Assembly: GCF_000732725.1 (NCBI RefSeq)
Contig: NZ_JPNB01000002.1
Coordinates: forward strand, 1-64,000
Length of the DNA: 64,000 bases
Direction of reading: 5' to 3'
DNA from: Kineothrix alysoides
Lineage (GTDB): Bacteria; Bacillota; Clostridia; Lachnospirales; Lachnospiraceae
Positions 38,533 through 46,995 of this stretch are shown piece by piece. Each line of letters begins with the position of its first letter. The stretch's first letter is position 1. Both the position numbers and the translations under genes were made by a program. The notes beneath the pieces are model-generated. The model was not told the DNA's origin and did no database searches. It worked only from the letters and a program-made list of their open reading frames with translations.

Positions 38533-39309
38533 TTACTTGTTAAGGAACTGCTCTACTTTTCTCTTTTCCAAGAAAGCTGTCATACCTTCCTTCTGATCAT
38601 AGGATTCGAAGCAGTCACCGAATAACTTCTCTTCGATTACGATTGCTTCATCCATATCTACGTCCAAACCGTCGTTAATTGCTTTTTTGCAGTTACGAAC
38701 AGCTATTGGAGCGTTCTTCGCAATGCCTGCTGCCATTTTTTCTGCTGCCGGCATCAATTCTTCCTGAGTGTAAACAGCATTTACAAGACCGATTCTGAGT
38801 GCTTCGTCCGCTTTGATATTTCTTGCGGTATATATCATCTGCTTCGCCATGCCTGCGCCTACCAAACGGGCAAGTCTCTGTGTTCCGCCAAAGCCCGGTG
38901 TAATTCCAAGGCCCACTTCCGGCTGTCCGAACACTGCGTTGTCGGAACAGATTCTAATATCGCAGCTCATGGAAATCTCACATCCTCCGCCCAGCGCGAA
39001 TCCGTTAATCGCTGCAATGACAGGAATCGGGAAGGTCTCCAGCTTGCGGAATACGTCGTTTCCTTTTTTGCCAAAGGCTTCACCCTGTGCTTTTGTGAGT
39101 GAGCTCATCTCTCCGATATCCGCACCGGCTACGAAAGACTTCTGTCCTGCACCTGTCAAAATAAGGCATCTTACTTCGTCCAAATTAACAGCGTCCAAGG
39201 TTTTGTCCAGTTCTTCAAGAACGATGCTGTTTAATGCGTTCAAAGCCTTTTCACGGCTGATGGTAATAATACCAACGGCATCTTTCTGTTCATATACGAT
39301 AAATTCCAT
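38533..39309 (-). CDS. crt: 3-hydroxybutyryl-CoA dehydratase (crotonase)
   Basis: Dehydrates 3-hydroxybutyryl-CoA to crotonyl-CoA. 258 residues. The oxyanion-hole motif FVAGADIGEM and the GGGCEISMSCD and FGQPEVGLGITPGFGGTQRL blocks, with both catalytic glutamates, are present. The start at 39309 (MEFIVYEQKD) follows AAGGAG; the frame continues upstream but has no support. Gaps of 192 bp to thl and 211 bp to hbd are larger than elsewhere in the operon and hold hairpins. Confidence 0.95.
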   Translation of the reverse strand: MEFIVYEQKDAVGIITISREKALNALNSIVLEELDKTLDAVNLDEVRCLILTGAGQKSFVAGADIGEMSSLTKAQGEAFGKKGNDVFRKLETFPIPVIAAINGFALGGGCEISMSCDIRICSDNAVFGQPEVGLGITPGFGGTQRLARLVGAGMAKQMIYTARNIKADEALRIGLVNAVYTQEELMPAAEKMAAGIAKNAPIAVRNCKKAINDGLDVDMDEAIVIEEKLFGDCFESYDQKEGMTAFLEKRKVEQFLNK

Positions 39310-39432
39310 CTTCAATACTCCTTTTCTTCTCATTATTAGGTTTTTTATTAAATAGGTCATCTGCAGCCTGGCATTAGGCATTTTCCTCCTGCCGCTTAGC
39401 AAATCGCCTGTTTTTTCATCCGAATACAGTCC

Positions 39433-39481
39433 GATAAGCAGACCGGAGATTGTCTGGGACATCTCGATTAGTCTGCTTATC
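39433..39481. other. Long hairpin between thl and crt
   Basis: GATAAGCAGAC (39433-39443) pairs with GTCTGCTTATC (39471-39481), and inside it GAGAT pairs with ATCTC. On the operon message it sits 21 nt after the thl stop with no U-tract following, so partial termination or RNA processing is more likely than full termination. The plus strand reads into TTATTTTTAA. Confidence 0.7.
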
Positions 39482-39501
39482 TTATTTTTAACTATTAAAT
39501 C

Positions 39502-40683
39502 TTACTCTCTCGTTACGACAGTAGCGCATCCCATGCCACCGCCGATGCAAAGTGTAGCAAGACCGGTTTTCGCATTCTTCGCTTCCATTTCATGAAGCAG
39601 AGTAACTAAGATACGGCAGCCTGAAGCTCCTACCGGGTGTCCCAATGCGATAGCTCCGCCGTTAGGGTTGAGCTGCTTATCTACGTCGATGCCTAAGTCT
39701 CTTCCTACCGCTACGGACTGTGCGGCAAAAGCCTCGTTTGCTTCGATAATATCGAAATCTTCAATCTTCAGGCCGGTTTTTGCCATGACTTTCTGGGTTG
39801 CAGCAACGGGGCCGATTCCCATAACCTCAGGCCTTACGCCTGCAAGAGCTCCTGCTACGAAGGTAGCCATGGGCTTAACGCCTAATTCTTTCGCTTTTTC
39901 TTCGCTCATAACGACGACCGCTGCCGCGCCGTCATTGATTCCGGAAGCGTTTCCTGCCGTTACAAAGCCATCTTTATTGATACCGCGAAGCTTTGCAAGA
40001 GCATCTATCGTAGATCCTGCACGAGGGCCTTCATCTACTTTGAATTCAACCATTTCTTTTTTCTTCTTTACCATAACGGGTACGATTTCTTTATCGAATG
40101 CGCCTGCTGCCTGAGCTGCTTCCGCCTTCTGCTGGCTCTTTAATGCGAACTCATCCAATTCTTCTCTTGTGAGGCCCCATTCTGAGCAGATATTGTCCGC
40201 TGTCTGAATCATGTGGTAACTGTTGAACGCATCCCAAAGAGCGTCATTTACCATAGTGTCCACTAAAGTTCCATTGTTCATTCTATATCCGAAACGCGCC
40301 TGAGGAAGTGCGTAGGGAGCCAAAGACATGTTTTCCATACCGCCTGCAACAACGATGTCCGCATCTCCTGCCATAATCATCTGTGCCGCCATATTGACAC
40401 AGTTAAGTCCTGAACCGCATACTACGTTAATGGTTACTGCGGGAACCTCTACCGGCAATCCTGCTTTGATAGTCGCCTGACGAGCTACGTTCTGTCCAAG
40501 ACCTGCCTGAATAACGCATCCCATATATACCTGATCAACTGCTTCCGGAGCAACGCCTGCTCTGTTTAAAGCTTCTTTAATTACAATTGCACCAAGCTCT
40601 GCTGCCGGTGTTGTACTGAGACTTCCGCCCATAGTTCCTATAGCCGTACGGCAAGCGCCTGCTAAAACTACCTTTTTTCCCAT
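39502..40683 (-). CDS. thl: Acetyl-CoA acetyltransferase (thiolase)
   Basis: Condenses two acetyl-CoA to acetoacetyl-CoA. 393 residues. The nucleophile cysteine is in [34 protein letters not shown] carries the active-site histidine, and the second cysteine is in [17 protein letters not shown] precedes ATG at 40683. It is the first gene of the operon, with a good promoter upstream. Confidence 0.96.
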   Translation of the reverse strand: MGKKVVLAGACRTAIGTMGGSLSTTPAAELGAIVIKEALNRAGVAPEAVDQVYMGCVIQAGLGQNVARQATIKAGLPVEVPAVTINVVCGSGLNCVNMAAQMIMAGDADIVVAGGMENMSLAPYALPQARFGYRMNNGTLVDTMVNDALWDAFNSYHMIQTADNICSEWGLTREELDEFALKSQQKAEAAQAAGAFDKEIVPVMVKKKKEMVEFKVDEGPRAGSTIDALAKLRGINKDGFVTAGNASGINDGAAAVVVMSEEKAKELGVKPMATFVAGALAGVRPEVMGIGPVAATQKVMAKTGLKIEDFDIIEANEAFAAQSVAVGRDLGIDVDKQLNPNGGAIALGHPVGASGCRILVTLLHEMEAKNAKTGLATLCIGGGMGCATVVTRE

Positions 40684-40712
40684 TGTTTCTTCCTCCATAC
40701 AATAATGTGTCT

Positions 40713-40803
40713 GCCGAAGCAGAATGAGTGTTGATTGCAATGATTGTTAATTTTTTATCATTACCAGCGTTCCTATTATATCATAGGGTTTTTCATTTTG
40801 CAA
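40713..40803 (-). promoter_or_regulatory. Promoter and leader of the butyryl-CoA operon
   Basis: On the minus strand TTGCAA (40803-40798), 17 bp, TATAAT (40780-40775). The leader of about 85 nt contains the small hairpin CTGC-TTCG-GCAG (40713-40726) shortly before the thl ribosome binding site. Confidence 0.75.
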
Positions 40804-40833
40804 CGATAAGAAATATGATATTTTTATCAAGTT

Positions 40834-42423
40834 TTATCCAATGTCTCTGCGTCCGTACCGCACAACACCAATCGCTCCCAAAATCAACGACAGAGCAGCC
40901 ATTACAATTAACGGCTCCAGCCGGAATTCCTGAACCGGAAGCTGAGGAACGTTTCCGAAGGGAGAAAGCTTGTGCACCCATTCAGGCAAATCGAACAGCC
41001 TTCCGAAATACATCATAAGGAAGGAATAGGAAAATACCACCCATACCAGTGCGGTCAGCCTGGGAAAAGCTCCCACCAGCAGAACGCTCAAACTAAGCAT
41101 TACCCACAACGCCGGCAGATATGCAAATCCCGCCTTTAAGAGCGGGCCTAATTCCACCGCCCCTGTACTCCATGCCGCCGTAAAAAGACCCAGGGTCAGC
41201 AAGAAAAGGCTTAAAAAACTTTCTAAAAGCGCAAGTGTGATGTAAGCGAGAAACATTTTCATTCGGGGAACAGCTTTAGCAAAGAGCTGCTCTAACCGCC
41301 CGTGCTTTTCCTCGGCATGAATCCTGCCCGCCAGAAGCATTACGGGAACGGACGAAAGAATAGCCCCGATGGCTAGTATCAGCACAATATAGTTGTTAGT
41401 GATGTCGTAGCTTCCTACCGTGTTAAGTATCTTCTGGATCATTTCGTTATCATTTACAAAGGCATCAATCTGCCCCAGCACCGAGCCGTAAGAGGCCCCA
41501 AGGGCAAACAGGCCAAGCCCCCATGCGAATATCGTTCCTCTGGAGAGTCTCCATGCCAGCCCCAGCTCACCGCGCAGAAAGCGCGAAGCATGCTCTCGCC
41601 CTTTACGGGCAGGCAATATCCCCTCACCAAGGTCTCTGCCGGCACAGATAAGAAGCGCTGCTGTCCCGGTGACAACTGCTTCCAGAAGCAATATCAGGAT
41701 AGGCACGAAGTTATCTTCATAAAAGGCGTATACGCGAAGTCCCAGCCCCAAAGGAGAAATTATGCTTAAAGCATTGCCCGCCATGTCACCGGACATTCTC
41801 ATAGTATAGAAAAGACCGAGAAGTGCGAACACACTGCCCGTCACCCCGCGCGAAGTGGAGAACAGCTGCGCCGCAAGCAAGGTAAGAGCGGCGAAGAGAA
41901 ATCCCTGCACGCCCATGGACAAAGAATAGGAAAACGCGCCGGCTGCCGTAACTCCTTCAATATGCAGCATCATGAATCCAAGCGCCGTTATTATGGAAAT
42001 GACGGCGTTTAAAGCAAACGCGCCGAACAGAGTTGTCACCGCCCCCGTTAACCGTCCTACGGGAAGGGCGCGGAGCATTTCATGCCGTCCCAGCTCCTCA
42101 TCCACCCGGGTATGCCTATTCACGAAAAAAATATTCATAATCGCTACCGCCATCACAAACCATATCAAACACTCCTGCGCCATAATGACAGCTGTCGTCA
42201 TGGATTCCAGACCGTAAACGGGCCCCATCAGCGCTACCATAGCAGGAGTGTTCATCGTGGTCGCCATCGTAAGCATGGACTCCTTGTCGGGAAACAGCCC
42301 AGGATACATTCCGGCGAACAAAAGGGCAGACCCCGCCACGCAGACGATCCATACCGCACTCATCGCCCGTTCTCTGCGAAGGAGGAAGCGAAAGTATCGT
42401 CCGAAGCCGTAAATAGACCTCAT
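40834..42423 (-). CDS. ABC-2 type exporter permease, 12-segment
   Basis: 529 residues with about 12 hydrophobic segments arranged as two similar halves, each opening with a charged amphipathic stretch (FGRYFRFLLRRERAM; FLRGELGLAWRLSRG). The VNRHTRVDEELGRHEMLRALP and IHAEEKHGRLEQLFAKAVPR loops mirror each other and recall TetA/polyketide-type exporter permeases. Its ATG overlaps the ATPase stop as ATGA, so the two form one unit. The substrate is unknown, perhaps an antibiotic or lipid. Confidence 0.85.
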   Translation of the reverse strand: MRSIYGFGRYFRFLLRRERAMSAVWIVCVAGSALLFAGMYPGLFPDKESMLTMATTMNTPAMVALMGPVYGLESMTTAVIMAQECLIWFVMAVAIMNIFFVNRHTRVDEELGRHEMLRALPVGRLTGAVTTLFGAFALNAVISIITALGFMMLHIEGVTAAGAFSYSLSMGVQGFLFAALTLLAAQLFSTSRGVTGSVFALLGLFYTMRMSGDMAGNALSIISPLGLGLRVYAFYEDNFVPILILLLEAVVTGTAALLICAGRDLGEGILPARKGREHASRFLRGELGLAWRLSRGTIFAWGLGLFALGASYGSVLGQIDAFVNDNEMIQKILNTVGSYDITNNYIVLILAIGAILSSVPVMLLAGRIHAEEKHGRLEQLFAKAVPRMKMFLAYITLALLESFLSLFLLTLGLFTAAWSTGAVELGPLLKAGFAYLPALWVMLSLSVLLVGAFPRLTALVWVVFSYSFLMMYFGRLFDLPEWVHKLSPFGNVPQLPVQEFRLEPLIVMAALSLILGAIGVVRYGRRDIG

Positions 42424-43145
42424 ATCCCTCTCCCCCCTTCGTATTCACTGAGAAAGAATTCCTCCAGCGTCTTTCCTCCTGCCTTTTCTGCAATTTGAGA
42501 CATTGAGCCGCCCGCCACGATTTTTCCTTCGCGGATAATGCTCACCGTATCCGCCAGCTTCTCGACCTCGCTCATAATATGGCTGGACAGCAGCACCGTC
42601 CTTCCCTCCTTCTTAAGTTCACCTATACGGTCTTGAAACACCTTTTCCATAAGAGGGTCCAAACCGCTGGTGGGCTCATCGAGAACAAACAGCTCCGCAT
42701 CGGAGGCGAGGGCCGCGATAAGCGCTACCTTCTGGCGGTTACCCTTGGAATAGGTACGGCATTTTTTGCCGGGATCCAATTCGAACTGTTCCTTGAGGCG
42801 CTCTAACCGCACTTTATCCGTCTGCCCGGCCCGGCGCATCGACAAGAACAAATCTATTACCTCGCCGCCCGTTAAATTCGGCCAGAGGTTCACATCTCCG
42901 GGCACAAAGGCAATCTTCTTATGTAACTCCACTGCATTTTTCCACGCGTCCTGCCCGAACAGCGTTACCGTTCCCGATGTAGCCTTGAGAATCGCAAGCA
43001 GACAGCGGATCGTTGTCGTTTTTCCGGAGCCGTTAGGACCCAGAAAAGCATGAACCTCTCCCGGCTTCGCGGACATGTTCACACCGTCCAAAGCAGTGAA
43101 CTTTCCAAAGTTTTTCACAAGATTTGTTATTTCAAAGGTTGTCAT
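42420..43145 (-). CDS. ABC exporter ATP-binding protein
   Basis: 241 residues. Walker A is GPNGSGKTT and Walker B LFVLDEPTSGLDP, with ILLSSHIMSE-type H-loop. The signature reads YSKGNRQKV in place of the canonical LSGGQ, a variant seen in ABC-2 exporters. GGAGG precedes the ATG at 43145. It is the first gene of a two-gene operon with the permease; the divergent neighbour is the Rrf2 gene, 225 bp away. Confidence 0.92.
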   Translation of the reverse strand: MTTFEITNLVKNFGKFTALDGVNMSAKPGEVHAFLGPNGSGKTTTIRCLLAILKATSGTVTLFGQDAWKNAVELHKKIAFVPGDVNLWPNLTGGEVIDLFLSMRRAGQTDKVRLERLKEQFELDPGKKCRTYSKGNRQKVALIAALASDAELFVLDEPTSGLDPLMEKVFQDRIGELKKEGRTVLLSSHIMSEVEKLADTVSIIREGKIVAGGSMSQIAEKAGGKTLEEFFLSEYEGGRGI

Positions 43146-43281
43146 ATTTTTTCCTCCCTATATAGAGCTTTTCAAGTACCATTATGTTCCAATCATGGCT
43201 ATTGTCAATAGAAAAACTTATCTAACTGTAACGCCTTTTATTCTTCCCGCCGGATACTCCCATATTTAGAAATAATAATAC

Positions 43282-43309
43282 TTGACATATAAACTGAAAC
43301 AATTATAAT
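43282..43309 (+). promoter_or_regulatory. Consensus promoter of the Rrf2 gene
   Basis: TTGACA (43282-43287), 16 bp, TATAAT (43304-43309). ACTG at 43294 and CAGT at 43313 form a loose inverted repeat around the -10 box, a possible autoregulatory site. Confidence 0.75.
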
Positions 43310-43369
43310 TACAGTATATATGATACATCTTTTTTTACTGCTTCAATATTATAGTAAGGAGGCCAAGTC

Positions 43370-43813
43370 ATGAACAGTGAATTCTGTATAGCAGTGCATA
43401 CCCTCGTCTTTCTGAACCGGAAGGCCTGTACCCTGTCCAGCGCAGAGCTTGCCAAAAATGTATGCACTAATCCGGCAAGAATACGTAAAATCATGGTAAA
43501 ACTTAAGAATGCCGGACTCGTTTCCACAAAAGAAGGTTTGGACGGCGGCTATCATCTGGAGGTAAGTCCTGAGAATATCTCCCTTTATCAAGTCAGTGAG
43601 GCCTTGGACTTCAAATTTGTCTCCTCTTCGTGGAAAAGCGGGAACGTTGACATGGATTGCCTTATTGCCTCCGGCATGGGACAAGTGCTGGATAATATCT
43701 ATGAAGACTTGGACACCCTTTGCAAGGAGCGCCTGAAGAGCATAGCCATAAATAACATAGACGATGAAATCTTCGGCGCACTTTCCATCGATAAATCTTG
43801 CGAACCGAAGTAA
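43370..43813 (+). CDS. Rrf2-family transcriptional regulator
   Basis: 147 residues. SEFCIAVHTLVFLNRK begins the winged helix, LSSAELAKNVCTNPARIRKIMVKLKNAGLV is the helix-turn-helix, and STKEGLDGGYHL is the wing typical of Rrf2. The three closely spaced cysteines that bind the Fe-S cluster in IscR and NsrR are absent; scattered cysteines remain, so thiol sensing is possible. GGAGG precedes the ATG. It lies 47 bp before the CcdA-thioredoxin gene and probably controls it. Confidence 0.9.
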   Translation: MNSEFCIAVHTLVFLNRKACTLSSAELAKNVCTNPARIRKIMVKLKNAGLVSTKEGLDGGYHLEVSPENISLYQVSEALDFKFVSSSWKSGNVDMDCLIASGMGQVLDNIYEDLDTLCKERLKSIAINNIDDEIFGALSIDKSCEPK

Positions 43814-43860
43814 TAAAAAGGAAACTGCATTTCAACTATTACAGCAAACGGAGGTAATAC

Positions 43861-45231
43861 ATGAACTTATCAATTGAAACAAGCATCCCCGCAGCTACTG
43901 TATTTATTCAAGGATTAATCAGCTTCTTCTCCCCCTGTGTTCTGCCGCTCATCCCGCTTTATATCGGCTATTTATCCGGCGGCGCCAAGACTACGGACGA
44001 AAACGGCAATATCCGCTATAAACAAAGCAAAGTAATGCTCAACACCTTATTCTTCGTAATCGGAATCAGCTTTTCCTTCTTCTTATTAGGGCTGGGCTTC
44101 ACGACTATCGGACGTTTTTTCCACGATTACCAGACATGGTTTACCCGGATCGGGGGCATTATCGTAGTCCTCTTCGGCCTTTCCCAGTTAGGATTCTTCG
44201 GAAACCCCGCAATGGGAAAAGAGCGGCGCTTTCATTTTCAACCGGATAGCCTCGCCATGAATCCCCTGACCGCCCTCATTATGGGATTTACCTTCAGCTT
44301 CGCATGGACGCCCTGCGTAGGCCCTGCTCTTGCCAGCGTGCTGATCATGTCGGCATCGGCAGCATCGGCAGCTACAGGCTTTCTCTTAATCGGAGTATAC
44401 ACCCTGGGCTTTGTTCTCCCGTTTATGGGCGTAGGTATTTTCACCGGCTCTTTGTTGGATTTCTTCAAGAAACACCGGCAAGTGGTGAAGTATACGACGA
44501 AAATCGGAGGTATTCTCATGATTCTTATCGGTGTCATGATGTTTACCGGCTGGATGAACGGCTTTAGCAGCTATTTGTCAGGTATCACCGGCACCTCTGC
44601 CGAAAGCAGTATAAACGCTTCTGACGAAAGTGCTGGAAATAATACAGACAATGATACCGCGAATACAAACGACGATTCAAATAATAATAACGGAAATAAT
44701 GGCACTAATGTCACTAACAATACAGATGCCGCAGACAATAATACTACTGATGAAACTACTGATGAAAGCGAAGCCGGCACGGATACATTCCCTGCTCCCG
44801 ATTTCACCCTTACGGACCAATATGGCAATGTGCATACCCTCTCTGATTACAAGGGCAAGACAGTCTTTCTTAACTTCTGGGCGACCTGGTGTCCTCCCTG
44901 CCGCGCAGAAATGCCCGAAATCCAAGAGCTTTATGAAGATTACGGGGAGAATACCGGCGACGTTATCATACTCGGCATCGCTTCCCCTGAGGTAGGCCGG
45001 GAAGGCACTGCAGAAGAAATTGCAGCTTTCCTGGAGGAAAACGGCTATGAGTATCCGGTAGCTATGGATACCGACGGCAAGATGGCGTATGCTTACGGAA
45101 TAAACGCCTACCCTACCACCTTCATGATCGACAAGGCCGGAAACGTCTTCGGCTACGTCTCCGGCCAGCTAACCAAGGATATTATGGTCAGCATTATCCA
45201 GCAAACAGTAGACGGTGTGAGAACACAATAA
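43861..45231 (+). CDS. CcdA-TlpA fusion: thiol-disulfide membrane reductase with thioredoxin domain
   Basis: 456 residues. The N-terminal ~240 are CcdA-like with six membrane segments; the redox cysteines are in SFFSPCVLPLIP and AWTPCVGPAL. A linker of about 60 residues rich in N, T, D and S follows, then a TlpA/ResA-type domain with FWATWCPPCRAEMPEI and the cis-proline segment NAYPTTFMID. Electrons from cytoplasmic thioredoxin would pass through CcdA to the outer domain, which is tethered outside. The linker replaces a separate signal peptide. GGAGG precedes the ATG. Confidence 0.92.
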   Translation: MNLSIETSIPAATVFIQGLISFFSPCVLPLIPLYIGYLSGGAKTTDENGNIRYKQSKVMLNTLFFVIGISFSFFLLGLGFTTIGRFFHDYQTWFTRIGGIIVVLFGLSQLGFFGNPAMGKERRFHFQPDSLAMNPLTALIMGFTFSFAWTPCVGPALASVLIMSASAASAATGFLLIGVYTLGFVLPFMGVGIFTGSLLDFFKKHRQVVKYTTKIGGILMILIGVMMFTGWMNGFSSYLSGITGTSAESSINASDESAGNNTDNDTANTNDDSNNNNGNNGTNVTNNTDAADNNTTDETTDESEAGTDTFPAPDFTLTDQYGNVHTLSDYKGKTVFLNFWATWCPPCRAEMPEIQELYEDYGENTGDVIILGIASPEVGREGTAEEIAAFLEENGYEYPVAMDTDGKMAYAYGINAYPTTFMIDKAGNVFGYVSGQLTKDIMVSIIQQTVDGVRTQ

Positions 45232-45249
45232 AAATAAAAATGTGCTCCG

Positions 45250-45352
45250 CGCACTCTCAACCCCAAGCATTTGGGCAGCACATTTTTTGTTTCGCACGCG
45301 TAACTACGTATCCATTTGTTATGTAATAGGTACATTTCCTATTACATAACAA
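45250..45352. repeat. Dispersed repeat, copy 3 (with hairpin)
   Basis: GGCAGCACA, TTTCGCACGCGTAACTACGT and the hairpin GTTATGTAATAGG/CCTATTACATAAC (about 45319-45351). It follows the fusion gene stop directly. An outer pair TGTGCT/AGCACA encloses the left part here, with a shorter GTGCT/AGCAC pair in copy 2. Confidence 0.78.
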
Positions 45353-45417
45353 ACAAATTATATAACAAATAACGCATATGAATATACCTCATATACTTTA
45401 ACTCCACAAATACATTC

Positions 45418-45472
45418 GGCTCGGTCACAATGCCTTCCATCAGGCATCCAGTGTCCGAGCCAACACTTTTTT
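45418..45472 (+). terminator. Terminator between the fusion gene and the galactan locus
   Basis: GGCTCGG (45418-45424) pairs with CCGAGCC (45455-45461), with an inner ATGCCT/AGGCAT pair, followed by AACACTTTTTT. Confidence 0.78.
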
Positions 45473-45553
45473 CGTAAAACTCACCCATCCTTAAACATCA
45501 AACTGCGAAGCCAATACCTCCGCATTATCACGTCCTTCTTCACGGCCTTCCGG

Positions 45554-45781
45554 AGCCTTTCTTCGGTGGATTAGGTTTCAGTTCCGTCAGTGCGCGGCTT
45601 GCATTTTCTTAAGGAAACCCTAGGCACCCAGGGAAAACGCCGCACGGATGCGGCGTTTAGGCAGCGCTGCACACGGATGTGCATCGCTGCCGCCCCGTCC
45701 GCCCTCCAAACACCTACGGTTTCCTTTAGAAAATACAGCCGCAAGCGCCGAAACAGAAACCTAATCCACCGAAGAAAGGCT
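45554..45781. repeat. 228-bp long inverted repeat with internal hairpins
   Basis: The 26-bp arm 45554-45579 (begins AGCCTTTCTTCGG) is perfectly complementary to 45756-45781. A second, imperfect arm pair lies inside (GCATTTTCTTAAGGAAACC near 45600 against GGTTTCCTTTAGAAAATAC near 45720). The apex carries two hairpins with the same ACGGAT loop: AACGCCGC/GCGGCGTT (45636-45657) and GGCAGCG...CGCTGCC (45660-45690). It ends 2 bp before the GH53 stop codon. No protein-coding capacity is evident. It may be a palindromic mobile element or a structured RNA. Confidence 0.85.
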
Positions 45782-45782
45782 T

Positions 45783-46895
45783 TCACACCCTCCCGAAGCT
45801 CCTTACAACCTCCAACGCCGGCAACGCATTCCCCTCATAATCGAACAACCCCTGATTGGCCCACTCATTACCGCACGGTCCTGAATCCCGCATATAGGCA
45901 AGCGATTCCTTCGTCGCCCATCCGCTTCCCTTTACCGGCAGCCATGCCGGTTCCCAGTAAAAATAGCCGATTCCCAAGCCATCCCCCACTGCCGCTACCC
46001 CTTCCATGAACCTCTCCATGAAAAGAGCCTGCCCTTCCTTCGTTGCCGGGTATTCCAGATTCTTCTCAAGCGCCGGCTTCGCCGCAGCTCCCTTTCTTTC
46101 CTCCGGCGCAAGCCCTTCATAGGAAGCATAATCCTCCATCGTAAAGGGCTGAGAAACCTCCGCAACGACCAAAGGCTTTCCGTACCTCTTTGCAAGCAAA
46201 TTCATATTATCGATAAGCCCTTTCATCGCCCCGTTCCATACCGGGTAATAGGACAATCCGATTATCTGGAACTCTTCCCCCCGCTCTATAAAATGATCGA
46301 ACCAATCCCGGTACATCTCATGATCGTCACCATGGTCTAAATGCAGCATAACAGGCACATCGCCGTCTACCGCCCGCACTCCGCGGATTCCGGCATTTAC
46401 AAAACGTGCGAGCTCATCATATGCGGGCTTTTCTCCGTTAGGCCAGAGAAGCCCATTTGTAATTTCATTTCCCACCTGAATCATATCAGGAAAAAGTCCT
46501 TTTTCCTTCAGCCGTTTCAGTGTACTCTCCGTATGCTCGAATACTGCCTTTTCCAACTGTTCGTCATCGTAATCCTTCCAAGCCTTGGGTTTTATCTGTT
46601 TCCCCGGATCAGCCCAGAAATCGCTGTAGTGAAAGTCCAGCAAATATTTAAGTCCCGCTCCCTTCACTTCCTTTATCATCTTTACTGTTGTCGGAAAATC
46701 GTTTGCTCCTGCACCGTAAGAAACTCCGTCCTCCGAATAAGGATCGACCCAAAGCCTAAACCGTATATAATTTACCCCATACGCCTTAAGGACATCGACT
46801 AACGTCTGTTCCATCCCTTTATTGTAGAATCTCCCTCCGAGACGAACCACCTCATCCATGGAAGAAATATCCATGCCATGTATAAATTCTATCAT
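45783..46895 (-). CDS. Arabinogalactan endo-beta-1,4-galactanase (GH53)
   Basis: Cuts beta-1,4-galactan chains. 370 residues: FIHGMDISSM and NYIRFRLWVDP at the start, LDFHYSDFWADPGKQ, the acid/base glutamate in IQVGNEITNGLLWP, and the nucleophile in VVAEVSQPF. No signal peptide is present, so it should act in the cytoplasm on imported oligomers, unlike secreted GanA-type enzymes. It is the last gene of the locus, 100 bp after GH42. The 228-bp inverted repeat starts 2 bp past its stop codon. Confidence 0.93.
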   Translation of the reverse strand: MIEFIHGMDISSMDEVVRLGGRFYNKGMEQTLVDVLKAYGVNYIRFRLWVDPYSEDGVSYGAGANDFPTTVKMIKEVKGAGLKYLLDFHYSDFWADPGKQIKPKAWKDYDDEQLEKAVFEHTESTLKRLKEKGLFPDMIQVGNEITNGLLWPNGEKPAYDELARFVNAGIRGVRAVDGDVPVMLHLDHGDDHEMYRDWFDHFIERGEEFQIIGLSYYPVWNGAMKGLIDNMNLLAKRYGKPLVVAEVSQPFTMEDYASYEGLAPEERKGAAAKPALEKNLEYPATKEGQALFMERFMEGVAAVGDGLGIGYFYWEPAWLPVKGSGWATKESLAYMRDSGPCGNEWANQGLFDYEGNALPALEVVRSFGRV

Positions 46896-46995
46896 TATAG
46901 CCCAATTCCTCCCGTTATTATACTATTTTCATCGATACAACATCCTGGCATATCATCCGCAAATTAACTGGGCCGGTTATTTGATGGATGATATA

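Noticed and set aside
39310-39462. Longer crotonase with a 51-residue extension
   Set aside because: The extension includes the intergenic hairpin sequence, and the AAGGAG before 39309 marks the usual family start.
42116-42493. Additional frame across the ABC permease/ATPase junction
   Set aside because: Shadow of the two overlapping ABC genes, with no domain and no start signal.
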